From: DATEDA01 sp963789885
GTDB taxonomy: Bacteria > Pseudomonadota > Gammaproteobacteria > Burkholderiales > SG8-39
NCBI GenBank assembly: GCA_963789885.1
Contig: CAWBNB010000014.1
Span: forward strand, 158,208 to 222,207
DNA: 64,000 nucleotides
Reading direction: 5' to 3'
Part shown: one piece after another, positions 8,621 to 18,175 of the stretch
Position numbering within the stretch: the first letter of the stretch is position 1
Layout: each line of letters opens with the position of its first letter
Notes under the pieces: model-generated
Databases searched by the model: none
Seen by the model: only the letters and a program-made list of their open reading frames with translations
What the model was told of the DNA's origin: nothing
Program-made: the position numbers and the translations under genes

Positions 8621-9939
8621 TCGGCGCCGCGTCGTTCTCGCCCGGAGAGGCGAGCCTCATCCTGTTCGGCGTGTTCTTCGGGCTGATCGCGCTGCGGGTG
8701 CCGGTCGCGTTCGCACTCGGCCTCGCCTGCCTGCCGATGCTCGTCGTCGAGGAGCATCTCTCGCCGATGACGCTCGTGCAGGAGACCTTCAACGCCTACA
8801 ACTCGTTCATCCTGCTCGCGGTGCCGTTCTTCCTGCTGACCGCGAACCTGATGAACGTCGGCGGCATCACCGACCGCCTCGTGCTCCTGTCGCGCACCAT
8901 GGTCGGGCACTTCCCGGGCTCGCTCGCGCAGATGAACGTGGTGCTGTCGATCTTCTTCGCCGGCATCTCGGGGTCTTCGACCGCAGACGCCGCGAGCCAG
9001 GGCAAGATCTTCATCGAGGCGCAGGTCAAGGAAGGCTACGACCGCAGCTTCTCGATCGCGATCACCGCCGTGTCGGCGGTGCTGGCGGTGATCATCCCGC
9101 CGTCGATCCTGATGATCGTCTGGGGCGGCGTGCTCACCGTGTCGATCGGCGCGCTGTTCCTCGCCGGCGTCATCCCCGGCCTCCTGATCGGGCTGGTGCA
9201 GATGGCCACGGTGCACATCTACGCCAAGCTGAGGAACTACCCGACCTATCCCCGCTCCACCTTCCGCGAGTTCCTGAAGGCGGCGGTGGTGTCGGTGCCG
9301 GCGCTGATGACGCCGTTCATCATCATCGGCGGCAAGATCTTCGGCTGGTTCACCGCGACCGAGTCGGCGTGCATCGCGGTGCTCTACGCCGGGTTTCTTT
9401 CGCTACTCATCTACCGGGAGATAGATCTCAAGGGACTGCACCAGGCGCTTCTCGACACCGGGAAGTTCTCCGGGATCGCCCTCTTCTGCGTCGGCACCGC
9501 CTCGGCGTTCGGCTGGATGCTCGCCTACTACGAGATCCCCAAGGTGCTGCTCGCGGGCGTCCAGTCCTGGGGCATGGGGTTGGTCGCCACCGGGTTCTTC
9601 ATCGCCGGCGCGTTCCTGGTGGTCGGTTGCTTTCTCGACGCGATACCGGCGATCATCATCGTCGGCACCATCCTCGAACCGCTCGCGAAAGCGGTGCACA
9701 TGGACCCGGTGCACTTCGCGATGGTCGGCATCGTGTCGCTCGCGTTCGGACTGGTGACGCCGCCCTATGGCCTGTGCCTGATGATATCGTGCGCGATCGG
9801 GAAGATGCGCCTGTTCGACGTCCTGAAGGATGTGATCATCATGCTGCTGCCGATGCTCGGCGTGCTCGCACTGCTGATCGTGTGGCCGGACGTCGCGCTC
9901 TGGCTGCCGCGGCAGATCTCGCCCGAGTTCCTGAAGTGA
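8617..9939 (+). CDS. dctM: TRAP transporter large permease (DctM family)
   Basis: 440-aa DctM subunit with about 11-12 TM helices. FFAGISGSSTADAA (about residues 112-125) and AVIIPPSI (near 153) are signature segments of the sodium/substrate pathway. The GTG that overlaps the dctQ stop is chosen because the upstream in-frame extension is not membrane-like. Its own stop overlaps the next gene (GTGA). With dctP and dctQ it forms a complete secondary transporter driven by an ion gradient. Confidence 0.93.
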   Translation: MIGAASFSPGEASLILFGVFFGLIALRVPVAFALGLACLPMLVVEEHLSPMTLVQETFNAYNSFILLAVPFFLLTANLMNVGGITDRLVLLSRTMVGHFPGSLAQMNVVLSIFFAGISGSSTADAASQGKIFIEAQVKEGYDRSFSIAITAVSAVLAVIIPPSILMIVWGGVLTVSIGALFLAGVIPGLLIGLVQMATVHIYAKLRNYPTYPRSTFREFLKAAVVSVPALMTPFIIIGGKIFGWFTATESACIAVLYAGFLSLLIYREIDLKGLHQALLDTGKFSGIALFCVGTASAFGWMLAYYEIPKVLLAGVQSWGMGLVATGFFIAGAFLVVGCFLDAIPAIIIVGTILEPLAKAVHMDPVHFAMVGIVSLAFGLVTPPYGLCLMISCAIGKMRLFDVLKDVIIMLLPMLGVLALLIVWPDVALWLPRQISPEFLK

Positions 9940-10742
9940 CGATCACCGGCCACACCCGCCTCTACGTCATCCTCGGCGACCCGATCGCCAAGGTGCGCTC
10001 GCCCGAAGCCTTCAACGGGGCGTTCGAGCGGCACGGCATCGACGCGGTGCTCGTCCCGGTCGAATGCGCGCCGGGCGACCTCGCGGCGACTGTCGCGAGC
10101 CTCAAGCGCGTCCGCAACCTCGACGGGTTGATCTTCACCATGCCGCACAAGGCCGGCGCGCTCACGCTGGTGGACCGGGCGAGCGAGACCGGGCGGCTCG
10201 TCGGCGCGATCAATGCCGCGCGCCGCGACGCCGGTGGCGACTGGCGGGGCGACATGTTCGACGGGCAGGGCTTCGTCCGGGGCCTGCGCCGGCAAGGCCA
10301 GGAACCGAGCGGCCGCCGCGCCGCGCTGCTCGGCGCGGGCGGTGCCGGCCGCGCGATCGCGTTCGCGCTGGCGGAAGCGGGCGTGGCGGCGATCTCGGTC
10401 CACGACCTCGAGCCCGCGAAGGCGGTCGTGCTCGCCGCCGATCTCTCGCGCGCGTATCCCGCGCTCGGGCCGCGGGCGGGCCCGCCGCGGCCCGGCGAGT
10501 TCGACCTGCTCGTCAACGCCACGCCGACCGGAATGAAGCCCGACGACCCGCTGCCGTGGCCGGTCGCGGGGCTCGCCGCGGGGACGATCGTCGGCGACGT
10601 CACGACCAAGCCCGAGATCACGCCGTTCCTCGCCGCGGCGCGCGAGCGCGGGTGCGCGGCCGTCAGCGGGCGCGACATGGTCGAGGGTCAGCTCGGCGCG
10701 CTCTTCCGGTTCTTCGGCTTTGAGGTGGATCCGCTGACATGA
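9936..10742 (+). CDS. Shikimate dehydrogenase-like protein
   Basis: 268-aa AroE-family protein: N-terminal substrate domain (YVILGDPIAKVRSP, then FTMPHKAGALTLVD with the catalytic lysine in PHK), then a nucleotide-binding GAGGAGRA motif near residue 133 and NATPTGM near residue 195. Its place between a TRAP transporter and a sugar isomerase points to a catabolic paralogue (quinate/shikimate- or cyclitol-type) rather than the biosynthetic aroE. The GTG start overlaps the dctM stop. Confidence 0.88.
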   Translation: MTITGHTRLYVILGDPIAKVRSPEAFNGAFERHGIDAVLVPVECAPGDLAATVASLKRVRNLDGLIFTMPHKAGALTLVDRASETGRLVGAINAARRDAGGDWRGDMFDGQGFVRGLRRQGQEPSGRRAALLGAGGAGRAIAFALAEAGVAAISVHDLEPAKAVVLAADLSRAYPALGPRAGPPRPGEFDLLVNATPTGMKPDDPLPWPVAGLAAGTIVGDVTTKPEITPFLAAARERGCAAVSGRDMVEGQLGALFRFFGFEVDPLT

Positions 10743-11581
10743 GCCCGCCGGATCCCGGTTTCCTGTCGATCAACACCGCGACGCTCTGGGAGTCGTGCAA
10801 CCTGCGGCAGGCGGTCGACGCGCTGCGCCGGCACGACATCCGCGGCATCGCGCCGTGGCGCGATCGCGTCGCCGAGGCCGGCGTCAAGGAGGCGGCGCGG
10901 ATGATCCGCGACAACGGACTCGCGGTCACCGGGCTCATCCGTGGCGGCTTCTTCCCGGCGGCCGAGCGCAGGGAGCGACAGGCTGCGATCGACGACAACC
11001 GGCGCGCGATCGACGACGCGGCGACCATCGGGGCGAAGTGCCTCGTCATCGTGGCCGGCGGCCTGCCGAAGGAGTCGAAGGACCTGGGTGGCGCGCGCGA
11101 GATGGTGCGCGACGGCCTCGGAAAGCTGCTCGACCACGCGCGCTCGAGCGGCGTCCCGCTCGCGATCGAGCCGATGCACCCGATGTACTGCGCCGACCGC
11201 GGCTGCGTGAACACGCTCGCCCACGCGCTCGACCTCTGCGACGAGCTCGCGGGGAAGTCGAGCGGCGACATGGGCGTCGCGGTCGACGTCTACCACGTGT
11301 GGTGGGACCCGGACCTCCAGCGGCAGATCGAGCGCGCCGGCGAGAAGCGCCTGCTCGCGTTCCACCTCTGCGACTGGCTGGTGCCGACGACCGACCTCCT
11401 CTACGACCGCGGCATGATGGGCGACGGCGTGATCGACATTCCGCTCATCCGCTCGTGGATGGAAGCGGCCGGCTACCGCGGCATGCACGAGGTGGAGATC
11501 TTCTCGAAGCAGAACTGGTGGAAGCGCGATCCGAACGAGGTGCTCGGCGTCTGCCGCGTGCGGCATCAGACGGTTTGCTAG
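10739..11581 (+). CDS. Sugar phosphate isomerase/epimerase (AP endonuclease-2 TIM barrel)
   Basis: 280-aa xylose-isomerase-like TIM barrel. Metal-binding acidic/His positions are visible in AIEPMHP (about residue 142), VAVDVYHVWWDP (about 181), FHLCDW (about 206) and HEVEIFS (about 249). The family includes 2-keto-myo-inositol dehydratase, hydroxypyruvate isomerase and 3-dehydroshikimate dehydratase (QuiC type). Next to a shikimate-dehydrogenase-like enzyme the last is an attractive inference, but not proven. ATGA overlap with the upstream gene. Confidence 0.88.
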   Translation: MSPPDPGFLSINTATLWESCNLRQAVDALRRHDIRGIAPWRDRVAEAGVKEAARMIRDNGLAVTGLIRGGFFPAAERRERQAAIDDNRRAIDDAATIGAKCLVIVAGGLPKESKDLGGAREMVRDGLGKLLDHARSSGVPLAIEPMHPMYCADRGCVNTLAHALDLCDELAGKSSGDMGVAVDVYHVWWDPDLQRQIERAGEKRLLAFHLCDWLVPTTDLLYDRGMMGDGVIDIPLIRSWMEAAGYRGMHEVEIFSKQNWWKRDPNEVLGVCRVRHQTVC

Positions 11582-11625
11582 GATGAAACCGACGCCGCAG
11601 GCGGCGCTTTCGTGCGTTCGGGGAG

Positions 11626-11664
11626 CACGAGGGGGCGCCGCGCGAGCGGCATTGCCCCCTCGTG
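11626..11664. repeat. 11-bp perfect inverted repeat (hairpin)
   Basis: CACGAGGGGGC (11626-11636) pairs perfectly with GCCCCCTCGTG (11654-11664) across a 17-nt loop, in the 95-bp gap before the second Gfo/Idh gene and ending 12 bp before its ATG. There is no T-run, so it is not a classical terminator. It could act as an mRNA hairpin or an operator. Confidence 0.6.
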
Positions 11665-11676
11665 TCGTGGACTGAA

Positions 11677-12707
11677 ATGGCGCAGCACCGCATCGGCATC
11701 GTCGGCCTCGGCATGGCGCTGAAGCCCCATGCGCTGAGCCTCACGGACCTGGCGGACCGCGTCGAGGTGGCGGCGGCGTTCGCGCCCTCGCGCGAGCGGC
11801 GCGAGCAGGCGGCGAAAGCCTGGGGCTTTCCGGTGGTCGATTCGCTCGCCGCGGTACTCGGCGACAAGTCGATCGACACGGTGCTCGTCCTTGCCCCGCC
11901 GTGGACGCACACCGAGCTCGTCGCCCAGGCCGCCACCGCCGGCAAGCACGTGCTGCTCGAGAAGCCGCTCGAAGTCGAACGCGGAGCGGGCGGCCGCCCT
12001 CGTCGAAGCCTGCGAGCGTGCGGGGCGAACGCTCGCGATCGTCTTCCAGCACCGGTTCCGTCCGGCCGCGCTCGAGCTCGCCGAGGCTGCTGCGCGCCGG
12101 GGCGCTGGGGAAGATCCTCTCCGCGTCGGCCACCATCCGGTGGTGGCGGCCGCCGGAGTACTTTGCGCAGCCGGGGCGCGGCACCTTCGCCCGCGACGGC
12201 GGAGGCGTGCTGCTCACGCAAGCGATTCACACGCTCGATCTCCTGCTGCATCTCGTCGGGCCGGCGGCCGAGGTCGCGGCCTACGCCGACACGAGCCCGC
12301 TGCGGAAGATCGACACCGAAGACGTCGTCGCCGGCGCTGTCCGCTACGCGAACGGGGCGTCGGGCGTGATCGACGCGACCACCGTGACCTATCCCGGCTA
12401 CCCCGAGCGCATCGAGATCGGCGGGACCCTGGGGTCGGCCGTGCTCGAGGTGGAAAGCCTGACGGTCAACTACATGAGCGGGGAGTCGGTCGTTCGCGGC
12501 GGCGCGTCGGCGGGCGGCGGCGGCGCGGACCCGATGGCCTTCTCGCACGAGCACCATCGGCGCGTGCTCGCCGAATTCCTCGACGCGATCGACCAGAGGC
12601 GGGAGCCGATGAACTCCGGCCGGTCGGCCCTGCACGTCCAGCGGCTGATCGATGCGCTGCTCGCTTCGGCGCGCGAGCGACGGCCGGTGACCGTCGGGGA
12701 ACGCTGA
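11677..12707 (+). pseudogene. Gfo/Idh/MocA oxidoreductase, interrupted by two +1 frameshifts
   Basis: The first frame encodes MAQHRIGIVGLGMALKPHA up to LEKPLEV, with the Rossmann GxG and EKP motifs. The protein continues in a second frame from 11978 (NAERAAALVEACER, HRFRPAALELAE) and in a third from about 12087 (LLRAGALGKILS to the end). Each switch is explained by one surplus base, at about 11977 and 12086. The joined product of about 342 aa is a full-length family member. The gene is either decayed or carries consensus errors, which is why it is typed as broken. It probably serves the same catabolic pathway as the upstream genes. Confidence 0.75.
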
Positions 12708-12739
12708 GCCGCCGCGACCCTCGAGCCCGACTCGTCGGG

Positions 12740-13441
<702 letters not shown>

Positions 13442-13585
13442 GTTCGCACTCCGGGAAGGTCGAACCTGGCCACGTCGGCCTCCCGCGCCCCGGCCGCAGC
13501 CCGGGTTCGGCGCGCGACGCGCCGCGGCGGCGCGGTAGAATCGCAGTTCTCCCGAACCCCTGCAAGTCCGCAAAGGAGTCCAGTC

Positions 13586-14605
13586 ATGAGCGAGCTCGCG
13601 AAAATCGCCAAGGCCATGGTCGCCCGCGGCCGCGGCATTCTCGCCGCCGACGAATCGACCGGCACGATCGAGAAGCGCTTCACGTCCATCAACGTCGAGA
13701 ACACCGAGGAGAACCGCCGCGCCTACCGCGAGCTCCTGTTCACCACCCGCGGGCTGGGCGATCACGTGAGCGGCGTGATCCTGTACGACGAAACCCTGCG
13801 CCAGAAGGCGGCCGACGGCACCCCGTTCACAACGGTCCTGTCGCGGCAGGGCGTGCTGCCGGGCATCAAGGTCGATGCCGGCACCGCCGACCTCGCGTTC
13901 TGCCCCGGCGAGAAGGTCACCGAGGGCCTCGACAAGCTCGCGAAGCGCTGCCAGGAGTACGTGAAGCTCGGCGCGAAGTTCGCGAAATGGCGCGCGGTCA
14001 TCACTATCGGGCCGAACATTCCGTCTACCACGTGCATCGCCGCCAACGCGCACGCGCTCGGCCGCTACGCGGCGATCTGCCAGGCGACCGGCCTGGTGCC
14101 GATCGTCGAGCCGGAGGTGCTGATGGATGGCGACCACACGATCGAGCGCTGCGAAGAGGTCACCGAGTGGACGCTGAGCGCGCTGTACCAGGCGCTCTAC
14201 GTCAATCGCGTGGTGCTCGAGGAGAGCGTGCTCAAGCCGTCGATGGTGATCTCGGGCAAGGACTGCCGGAAGCAGGCGGGGGCGGACGAGATCGCGGCGC
14301 GCACCGTCCGCGTGCTGAAGCGCACCGTGCCGGCGGCGGTCGCCGGCATCGCGTTCCTCTCCGGCGGGCAGGCCGACGAGGAGGCCACAGTGAATCTCGG
14401 GACGATGAACCGCATGTTTCCGAACCTGCCGTGGCCGCTGACGTTCTCGTACGGGCGCGCGCTCCAGCAACCCTCGCTCAAGGCGTGGAAAGGCGCGCCG
14501 GGGAATGTCGCGCAGGCGCAGGCGCTGCTCGCGCACCGCGCGCGCATGAACGGGCTCGCAGCTACCGGCGAATACCGACCCGACCTCGAAAAGAAGGCCG
14601 CCTGA
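13586..14605 (+). CDS. fba: Class I fructose-bisphosphate aldolase
   Basis: 339-aa class I (Schiff-base) aldolase, cleaving fructose-1,6-bisphosphate to triose phosphates. GILAADESTGTIEKRF (about residues 18-33) is the family start. EPEVLMDGDH (about 174) and the VVLEESVLKPSMV segment (about 212-224) with its lysine fit the active site, and FLSGGQADEEAT (about 257) is the phosphate-binding signature. A TAGAAT -10-like box at 13536-13541 lies 45 bp upstream. Followed after 3 bp by purE. Confidence 0.95.
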   Translation: MSELAKIAKAMVARGRGILAADESTGTIEKRFTSINVENTEENRRAYRELLFTTRGLGDHVSGVILYDETLRQKAADGTPFTTVLSRQGVLPGIKVDAGTADLAFCPGEKVTEGLDKLAKRCQEYVKLGAKFAKWRAVITIGPNIPSTTCIAANAHALGRYAAICQATGLVPIVEPEVLMDGDHTIERCEEVTEWTLSALYQALYVNRVVLEESVLKPSMVISGKDCRKQAGADEIAARTVRVLKRTVPAAVAGIAFLSGGQADEEATVNLGTMNRMFPNLPWPLTFSYGRALQQPSLKAWKGAPGNVAQAQALLAHRARMNGLAATGEYRPDLEKKAA

Positions 14606-14608
14606 ACG

Positions 14609-15088
14609 ATGCTCGTCGGCGTGGTGATGGGCAGCGCGTCCGACTGGGACGTGATGAAGGCGGCGGCCGAGCAGCTGAAGAGCTTCGGGGTTCCCTACGA
14701 GGCGCGGGCGCTCTCGGCGCACCGCACGCCGGAAGCGCTCGAACGCTGGATCGCCGAGCTGGAGGGCAGGGGCGCGGCGTGCTTCATCGCTGCGGCCGGC
14801 GGCGCGGCGCATCTCGCGGGCGTCGTCGCGGCGAAGACGAGACTGCCGGTGCTCGGCGTCCCGATCCCTTCGAAGCACCTCCAGGGCCTCGACTCGCTGC
14901 TCTCGATGGTGCAGATGCCGAAGGGCATCCCGGTCGCCACGTTCGCGATCGGCGAAGCGGGCGCGGCCAACGCCGCGCTGTTCGCGATCGCGATGCTCGC
15001 GCTCGGCGACGCAGCGCTCGGCGAGAAGCTCGCGGCGTTCCGGAAGAAGCAGGCCGACGCGGTGCTCGCCGCGAAGCTCCCCGACTGA
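14609..15088 (+). CDS. purE: N5-carboxyaminoimidazole ribonucleotide mutase
   Basis: 159-aa PurE class I, which shifts the carboxyl group of N5-CAIR to give CAIR in purine synthesis. GSASDWDVMK (about residues 8-17) and SAHRTPE (about 36-42, catalytic His) are hallmark motifs, as is the serine-containing GLDSLLSMVQMPKGIPVAT segment. Encoded 15 bp before purC. No purK lies in the window. Confidence 0.96.
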   Translation: MLVGVVMGSASDWDVMKAAAEQLKSFGVPYEARALSAHRTPEALERWIAELEGRGAACFIAAAGGAAHLAGVVAAKTRLPVLGVPIPSKHLQGLDSLLSMVQMPKGIPVATFAIGEAGAANAALFAIAMLALGDAALGEKLAAFRKKQADAVLAAKLPD

Positions 15089-15103
15089 CAACCAACCGAC
15101 ACG

Positions 15104-15994
15104 ATGGCCGATAGCGCGCTGTTCGAATCCAGCATCAAGAGCCTGCCGTTCCTCCATCGCGGAAAGGTCCGCGACCTCTACGCCGTCGGCGACGACAAGC
15201 TGCTCGTCATCCAGTCCGACCGGCTCTCGGCGTTCGACGTCGTGCTGCCGACCCCGGTGCCCGGCAAGGGCCGGGTGCTGACGGCGCTCTCGTACTTCTG
15301 GTTCGAGAAGCTGAAGGACGTCATCCCGAACCACCTCACCGGGATCGAACCGGAGTCGGTCGTCGCGCCCGGCGAGCGCGACCAGGTCGCCGGCCGGGCG
15401 ATGGTCGTGTACCGCTTCAAGCCGCTACCGATCGAGGCGATCGCCCGCGGCTACGTCATCGGCTCGGGCTGGAAGGACTACCAGAAGACCGGAGCGATCT
15501 GCGGCATCAAGCTTCCCGCGGGTCTGCGCGAAGCGGAGCAGCTCCCGCAGTCCATCTTCACGCCGTCGACCAAAGCGCCGGTCGGGAAACACGACGAGAA
15601 CATCCCGTTCGAGGAGGCGGTGAAACTGCTCGGCGCCGAGCGCGCCAACGCGGTGCGGGAAGCGACGCTGCGGCTCTACACCGAAGGCGCCGAGTACGCG
15701 CGGTCGCGCGGCATCATCGTCGCCGACACCAAGTTCGAGTTCGGCGTCGACGCGGCGGGCAAGCTCTATCTCATCGACGAGGTGCTGACCCCCGACTCGT
15801 CGCGCTTCTGGCCCGCGGACCAGTACCGCGTCGGCATGAGCCCGCCATCGTTCGACAAGCAGTTCGTGCGCGACTGGCTCGAGGCGCGGAAGTGGAACAA
15901 GCAGCCGCCGGCGCCGGCGCTGCCCGCCGAGGTGCTCGCGAAGACCACCGAGAAGTATCGCGAGGCGCTGCGCCTGCTGACGGGCAAAGCGTGA
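15104..15994 (+). CDS. purC: Phosphoribosylaminoimidazole-succinocarboxamide synthase
   Basis: 296-aa SAICAR synthetase, ligating aspartate to CAIR with ATP. GKVRDLY (about residues 21-27), SDRLSAFD (about 39-46) and LIDEVLTPDSSRFW (about 223-236) are the standard ATP/CAIR and metal-site signatures. The length fits the long bacterial/yeast-like form. The stop overlaps the GTG of the next gene, so Sua5 is cotranslated. Confidence 0.96.
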   Translation: MADSALFESSIKSLPFLHRGKVRDLYAVGDDKLLVIQSDRLSAFDVVLPTPVPGKGRVLTALSYFWFEKLKDVIPNHLTGIEPESVVAPGERDQVAGRAMVVYRFKPLPIEAIARGYVIGSGWKDYQKTGAICGIKLPAGLREAEQLPQSIFTPSTKAPVGKHDENIPFEEAVKLLGAERANAVREATLRLYTEGAEYARSRGIIVADTKFEFGVDAAGKLYLIDEVLTPDSSRFWPADQYRVGMSPPSFDKQFVRDWLEARKWNKQPPAPALPAEVLAKTTEKYREALRLLTGKA

Positions 15995-17061
15995 GCGCAG
16001 TCCCGCCCGAGGCCGCCGAGGCGGCTATCCCGGCCGCGGCCGCCCCGACCGCCCCGCCCCCGCCGCCGCAGCCGACCAACGTCGTCGATGCCGACGAGGC
16101 GGCGATCGCGCGCGCGGTCGAGTTGCTTCGCGCCGGCGAGATCGTCGCGTTTCCGACCGAGACGGTGTACGGGCTCGGCGCGGACGCGTCGAATGCGGAC
16201 GCGGTCAGGAAGATCTTCGCGCTGAAGGGCCGGCCGGAGACGCATCCGGTGATCGTTCACCTCGCCGACGCCGGGGCGCTGGACGCCTGGGCGCGGGAGA
16301 TCCCGCCCGGCGCGCGCAAGCTCGCCGCGACGTTCTGGCCGGGGCCGCTGACGCTGATCCTCAAGCGCGCCGACGGCGTGCTCGACGCGGTCACGGGGGG
16401 GCAGGACACCGTGGGCATCAGGATTCCCTCGCACCCGGTTGCGAAGGAGCTGCTTGCTGCGTTCGGGGGCGGGATCGCGGCACCCTCCGCGAACAAGTTC
16501 GGCCGGGTGAGCCCGACGACCGCGATGCACGTCTTCAGCGACTTCGTGCACGCGGTGCCGCTGGTACTCGATGGCGGCGCCTCCGCAGTCGGCATCGAGT
16601 CGACGATCGTCGATTTCTCGGGCGAACATCCGCGGCTGCTGCGCCCGGGGGGCGTGCCGGCAAGCGCGATCGAGGAGGCGCTCGGCGCGGCGCTTGCGCC
16701 GGCCGACGCCGCGGCACCGCGGGCGCCCGGCTCCCACGAACTGCACTATGCCCCGCGCGCACAGCTGAAGCTCGTGCGCCGGGTCGAGATGCTGGAGACG
16801 CTCTCCTCCCACAAGGGCCGGCGCATCGGCGCGCTCGCCCTCGAGGTTTCGGTCCCGAGGCTCAATCAGGCGCTGCAGCGGGTGGTGCCGGTCGTGGCGG
16901 CGCAGTACGCGCACGAGCTGTACGGCGCGCTGCGCGCGCTCGACGCGCAGAACGTGGACGTGATCCTGGTGGAAGCGCCGCCGAAATCGCCGGCGTGGCA
17001 GGCGATCAACGACCGCCTCGCGCGCGCCGCGCGCCACGCCGCCGAAGGCGAGACGACCTAG
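15991..17061 (+). CDS. L-threonylcarbamoyladenylate synthase (Sua5/YrdC type)
   Basis: 356-aa enzyme that makes threonylcarbamoyl-AMP for t6A37 modification of ANN-decoding tRNAs. After a low-complexity Ala/Pro leader (about residues 1-26) comes the YrdC domain with FPTETVYGLGADA, KGRPETHPV and the SANKFGRVSPTTA nucleotide-binding segment. A C-terminal Sua5 domain begins after SHELHYAPRAQL. The GTG overlapping purC is the best start, but the Pro-rich leader makes a slightly later start possible. Confidence 0.92.
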   Translation: MSAVPPEAAEAAIPAAAAPTAPPPPPQPTNVVDADEAAIARAVELLRAGEIVAFPTETVYGLGADASNADAVRKIFALKGRPETHPVIVHLADAGALDAWAREIPPGARKLAATFWPGPLTLILKRADGVLDAVTGGQDTVGIRIPSHPVAKELLAAFGGGIAAPSANKFGRVSPTTAMHVFSDFVHAVPLVLDGGASAVGIESTIVDFSGEHPRLLRPGGVPASAIEEALGAALAPADAAAPRAPGSHELHYAPRAQLKLVRRVEMLETLSSHKGRRIGALALEVSVPRLNQALQRVVPVVAAQYAHELYGALRALDAQNVDVILVEAPPKSPAWQAINDRLARAARHAAEGETT

Positions 17062-17065
17062 GGCT

Positions 17066-17836
17066 TCAGACCTCGCCGCGCGGCATCGCCGCCGGCTGGC
17101 TCGCCGGCTTCGCCTTGCGCGAGAGGAGGCGCCCGAAGTTCTCGAGCGACAGGAGGTGGGCATAGATCCGCCCCACGATCCCCTTCTTGAAGAGGTTCTT
17201 GTGCTGGGCGGCGTTGAGGTGCTCGAGCTTCTCTTCCTTGACGCGGAACATGCCGGCGAGGTTGAGCGCCTGCCCGTTCGTCGGCGTCGCCTGCATCGTG
17301 AACGGCTCGAGCAGCGCGTAGTCGGCGACGATCGCGCACATCTCGCGCGTGCGGTCGAGGTCGGCCTCGTACTCGCGGAGCAGCCGTTCGATCGGCGCCC
17401 ATTTCTCGACCGGCTTGCCCTCGGCGTCGAACAGCTTCTCGCCGTCGTCGGCGAGGAACGTCTTCTCGATGCAGATGAGGCGGTTCTGTTGCTCGCTGTT
17501 GTTCATCGTGACCCGCGCCATGCAGAACGGGTAGCGGCGCACATAAGCCGGCACGTAGCTGCCCGCCTCCCACGCGCCCCCGCGGACGAAGAGGTTCTCG
17601 TTCTGCGCGAGCCCGAGCACCGCGACCGCGGCGTAGCTCTTGCCCTGGTCGTTCGAGGTGAACACGATCGGGAAGTCGCGGGAGGCGACGCCGAACTCGG
17701 TGTAGCTCACCGGCATCGCGTTGGTGGTCGCGATGAACTCGGGGAGGAAGCCCGGCGCGGGCAGCATCACGCCGCTCGACTTGTGCAGCGGAACGATCTC
17801 GCGGTAGCCGAAAGGCGGGGTGATCTGCATGGCCAT
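17066..17836 (-). CDS. SapC family protein
   Basis: 256-aa protein of the SapC family, named after a Campylobacter S-layer-associated protein. The family is widespread in proteobacteria and of unproven function. Visible features: PFGYREIVPLHK start, FPIVFTSND (about residues 50-58), YPFCMAR near 95, and a C-terminal Ala/Pro-rich tail. No signal peptide. The start chosen is MAMQITPPFGY; an upstream extension is low complexity. Convergent with the Sua5 gene (4 bp apart). Confidence 0.82.
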   Translation of the reverse strand: MAMQITPPFGYREIVPLHKSSGVMLPAPGFLPEFIATTNAMPVSYTEFGVASRDFPIVFTSNDQGKSYAAVAVLGLAQNENLFVRGGAWEAGSYVPAYVRRYPFCMARVTMNNSEQQNRLICIEKTFLADDGEKLFDAEGKPVEKWAPIERLLREYEADLDRTREMCAIVADYALLEPFTMQATPTNGQALNLAGMFRVKEEKLEHLNAAQHKNLFKKGIVGRIYAHLLSLENFGRLLSRKAKPASQPAAMPRGEV

Positions 17837-18005
17837 GGCGGGCGTCCGGTTGGCGGGAGCGGCGATCATAGCGAGCGCCGCGCCTTTGGAGCAACCGGCC
17901 GGGCGGTCTACGCGCGACGGAGTTGGGATTTGGCGCGCCGGACGCGGCGCCGGGCGTGCGGAAATGCGCGCGAGGGGCCCGCGGCCCGCGCGCAAAGCGC
18001 GCGGG

Positions 18006-18034
18006 TTGTTCCGGTTCCCCGGCGCGGGTAGAAT
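18006..18034 (+). promoter_or_regulatory. Sigma-70 promoter of tRNA-Ala
   Basis: TTGTTC (18006-18011), 17-bp spacer, TAGAAT (18029-18034), ending 14 bp before the first base of the tRNA. Spacing is ideal for a stable-RNA promoter in this GC-rich background. Confidence 0.75.
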
Positions 18035-18048
18035 CCCGCCTCTTCCGT

Positions 18049-18124
18049 GGGGTGGTAGCTCAGCTGGGAGAGCGCGGCGTTCGCAATGCCGAGGTCGAGG
18101 GTTCGATCCCCTTCCACTCCACCA
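18049..18124 (+). tRNA. tRNA-Ala (anticodon CGC)
   Basis: 76-nt cloverleaf including the encoded 3' CCA. The acceptor stem GGGGTGG pairs with CCACTCC and contains the G3:U70 wobble pair that is the alanine identity element. D arm GCTC/GAGC; anticodon stem CGGCG/TGCCG with loop TTCGCAA, giving anticodon CGC (codon GCG); T loop GTTCGATC. It stands alone between its promoter and a strong terminator. Confidence 0.96.
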
Positions 18125-18133
18125 CCGGACAGA

Positions 18134-18161
18134 AAAAGGGCCCTCGCGAGAGGGCCCTTTT
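18134..18161. terminator. Bidirectional rho-independent terminator
   Basis: 12-bp perfect inverted repeat (18134-18145 with 18150-18161), A4 GGGCCCTC stem and GCGA loop, flanked by A and T runs, so it works on both strands. It lies between the tRNA and the convergent small secreted-protein gene. Confidence 0.93.
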
Positions 18162-18175
18162 CGTTCGGGCGCGGC

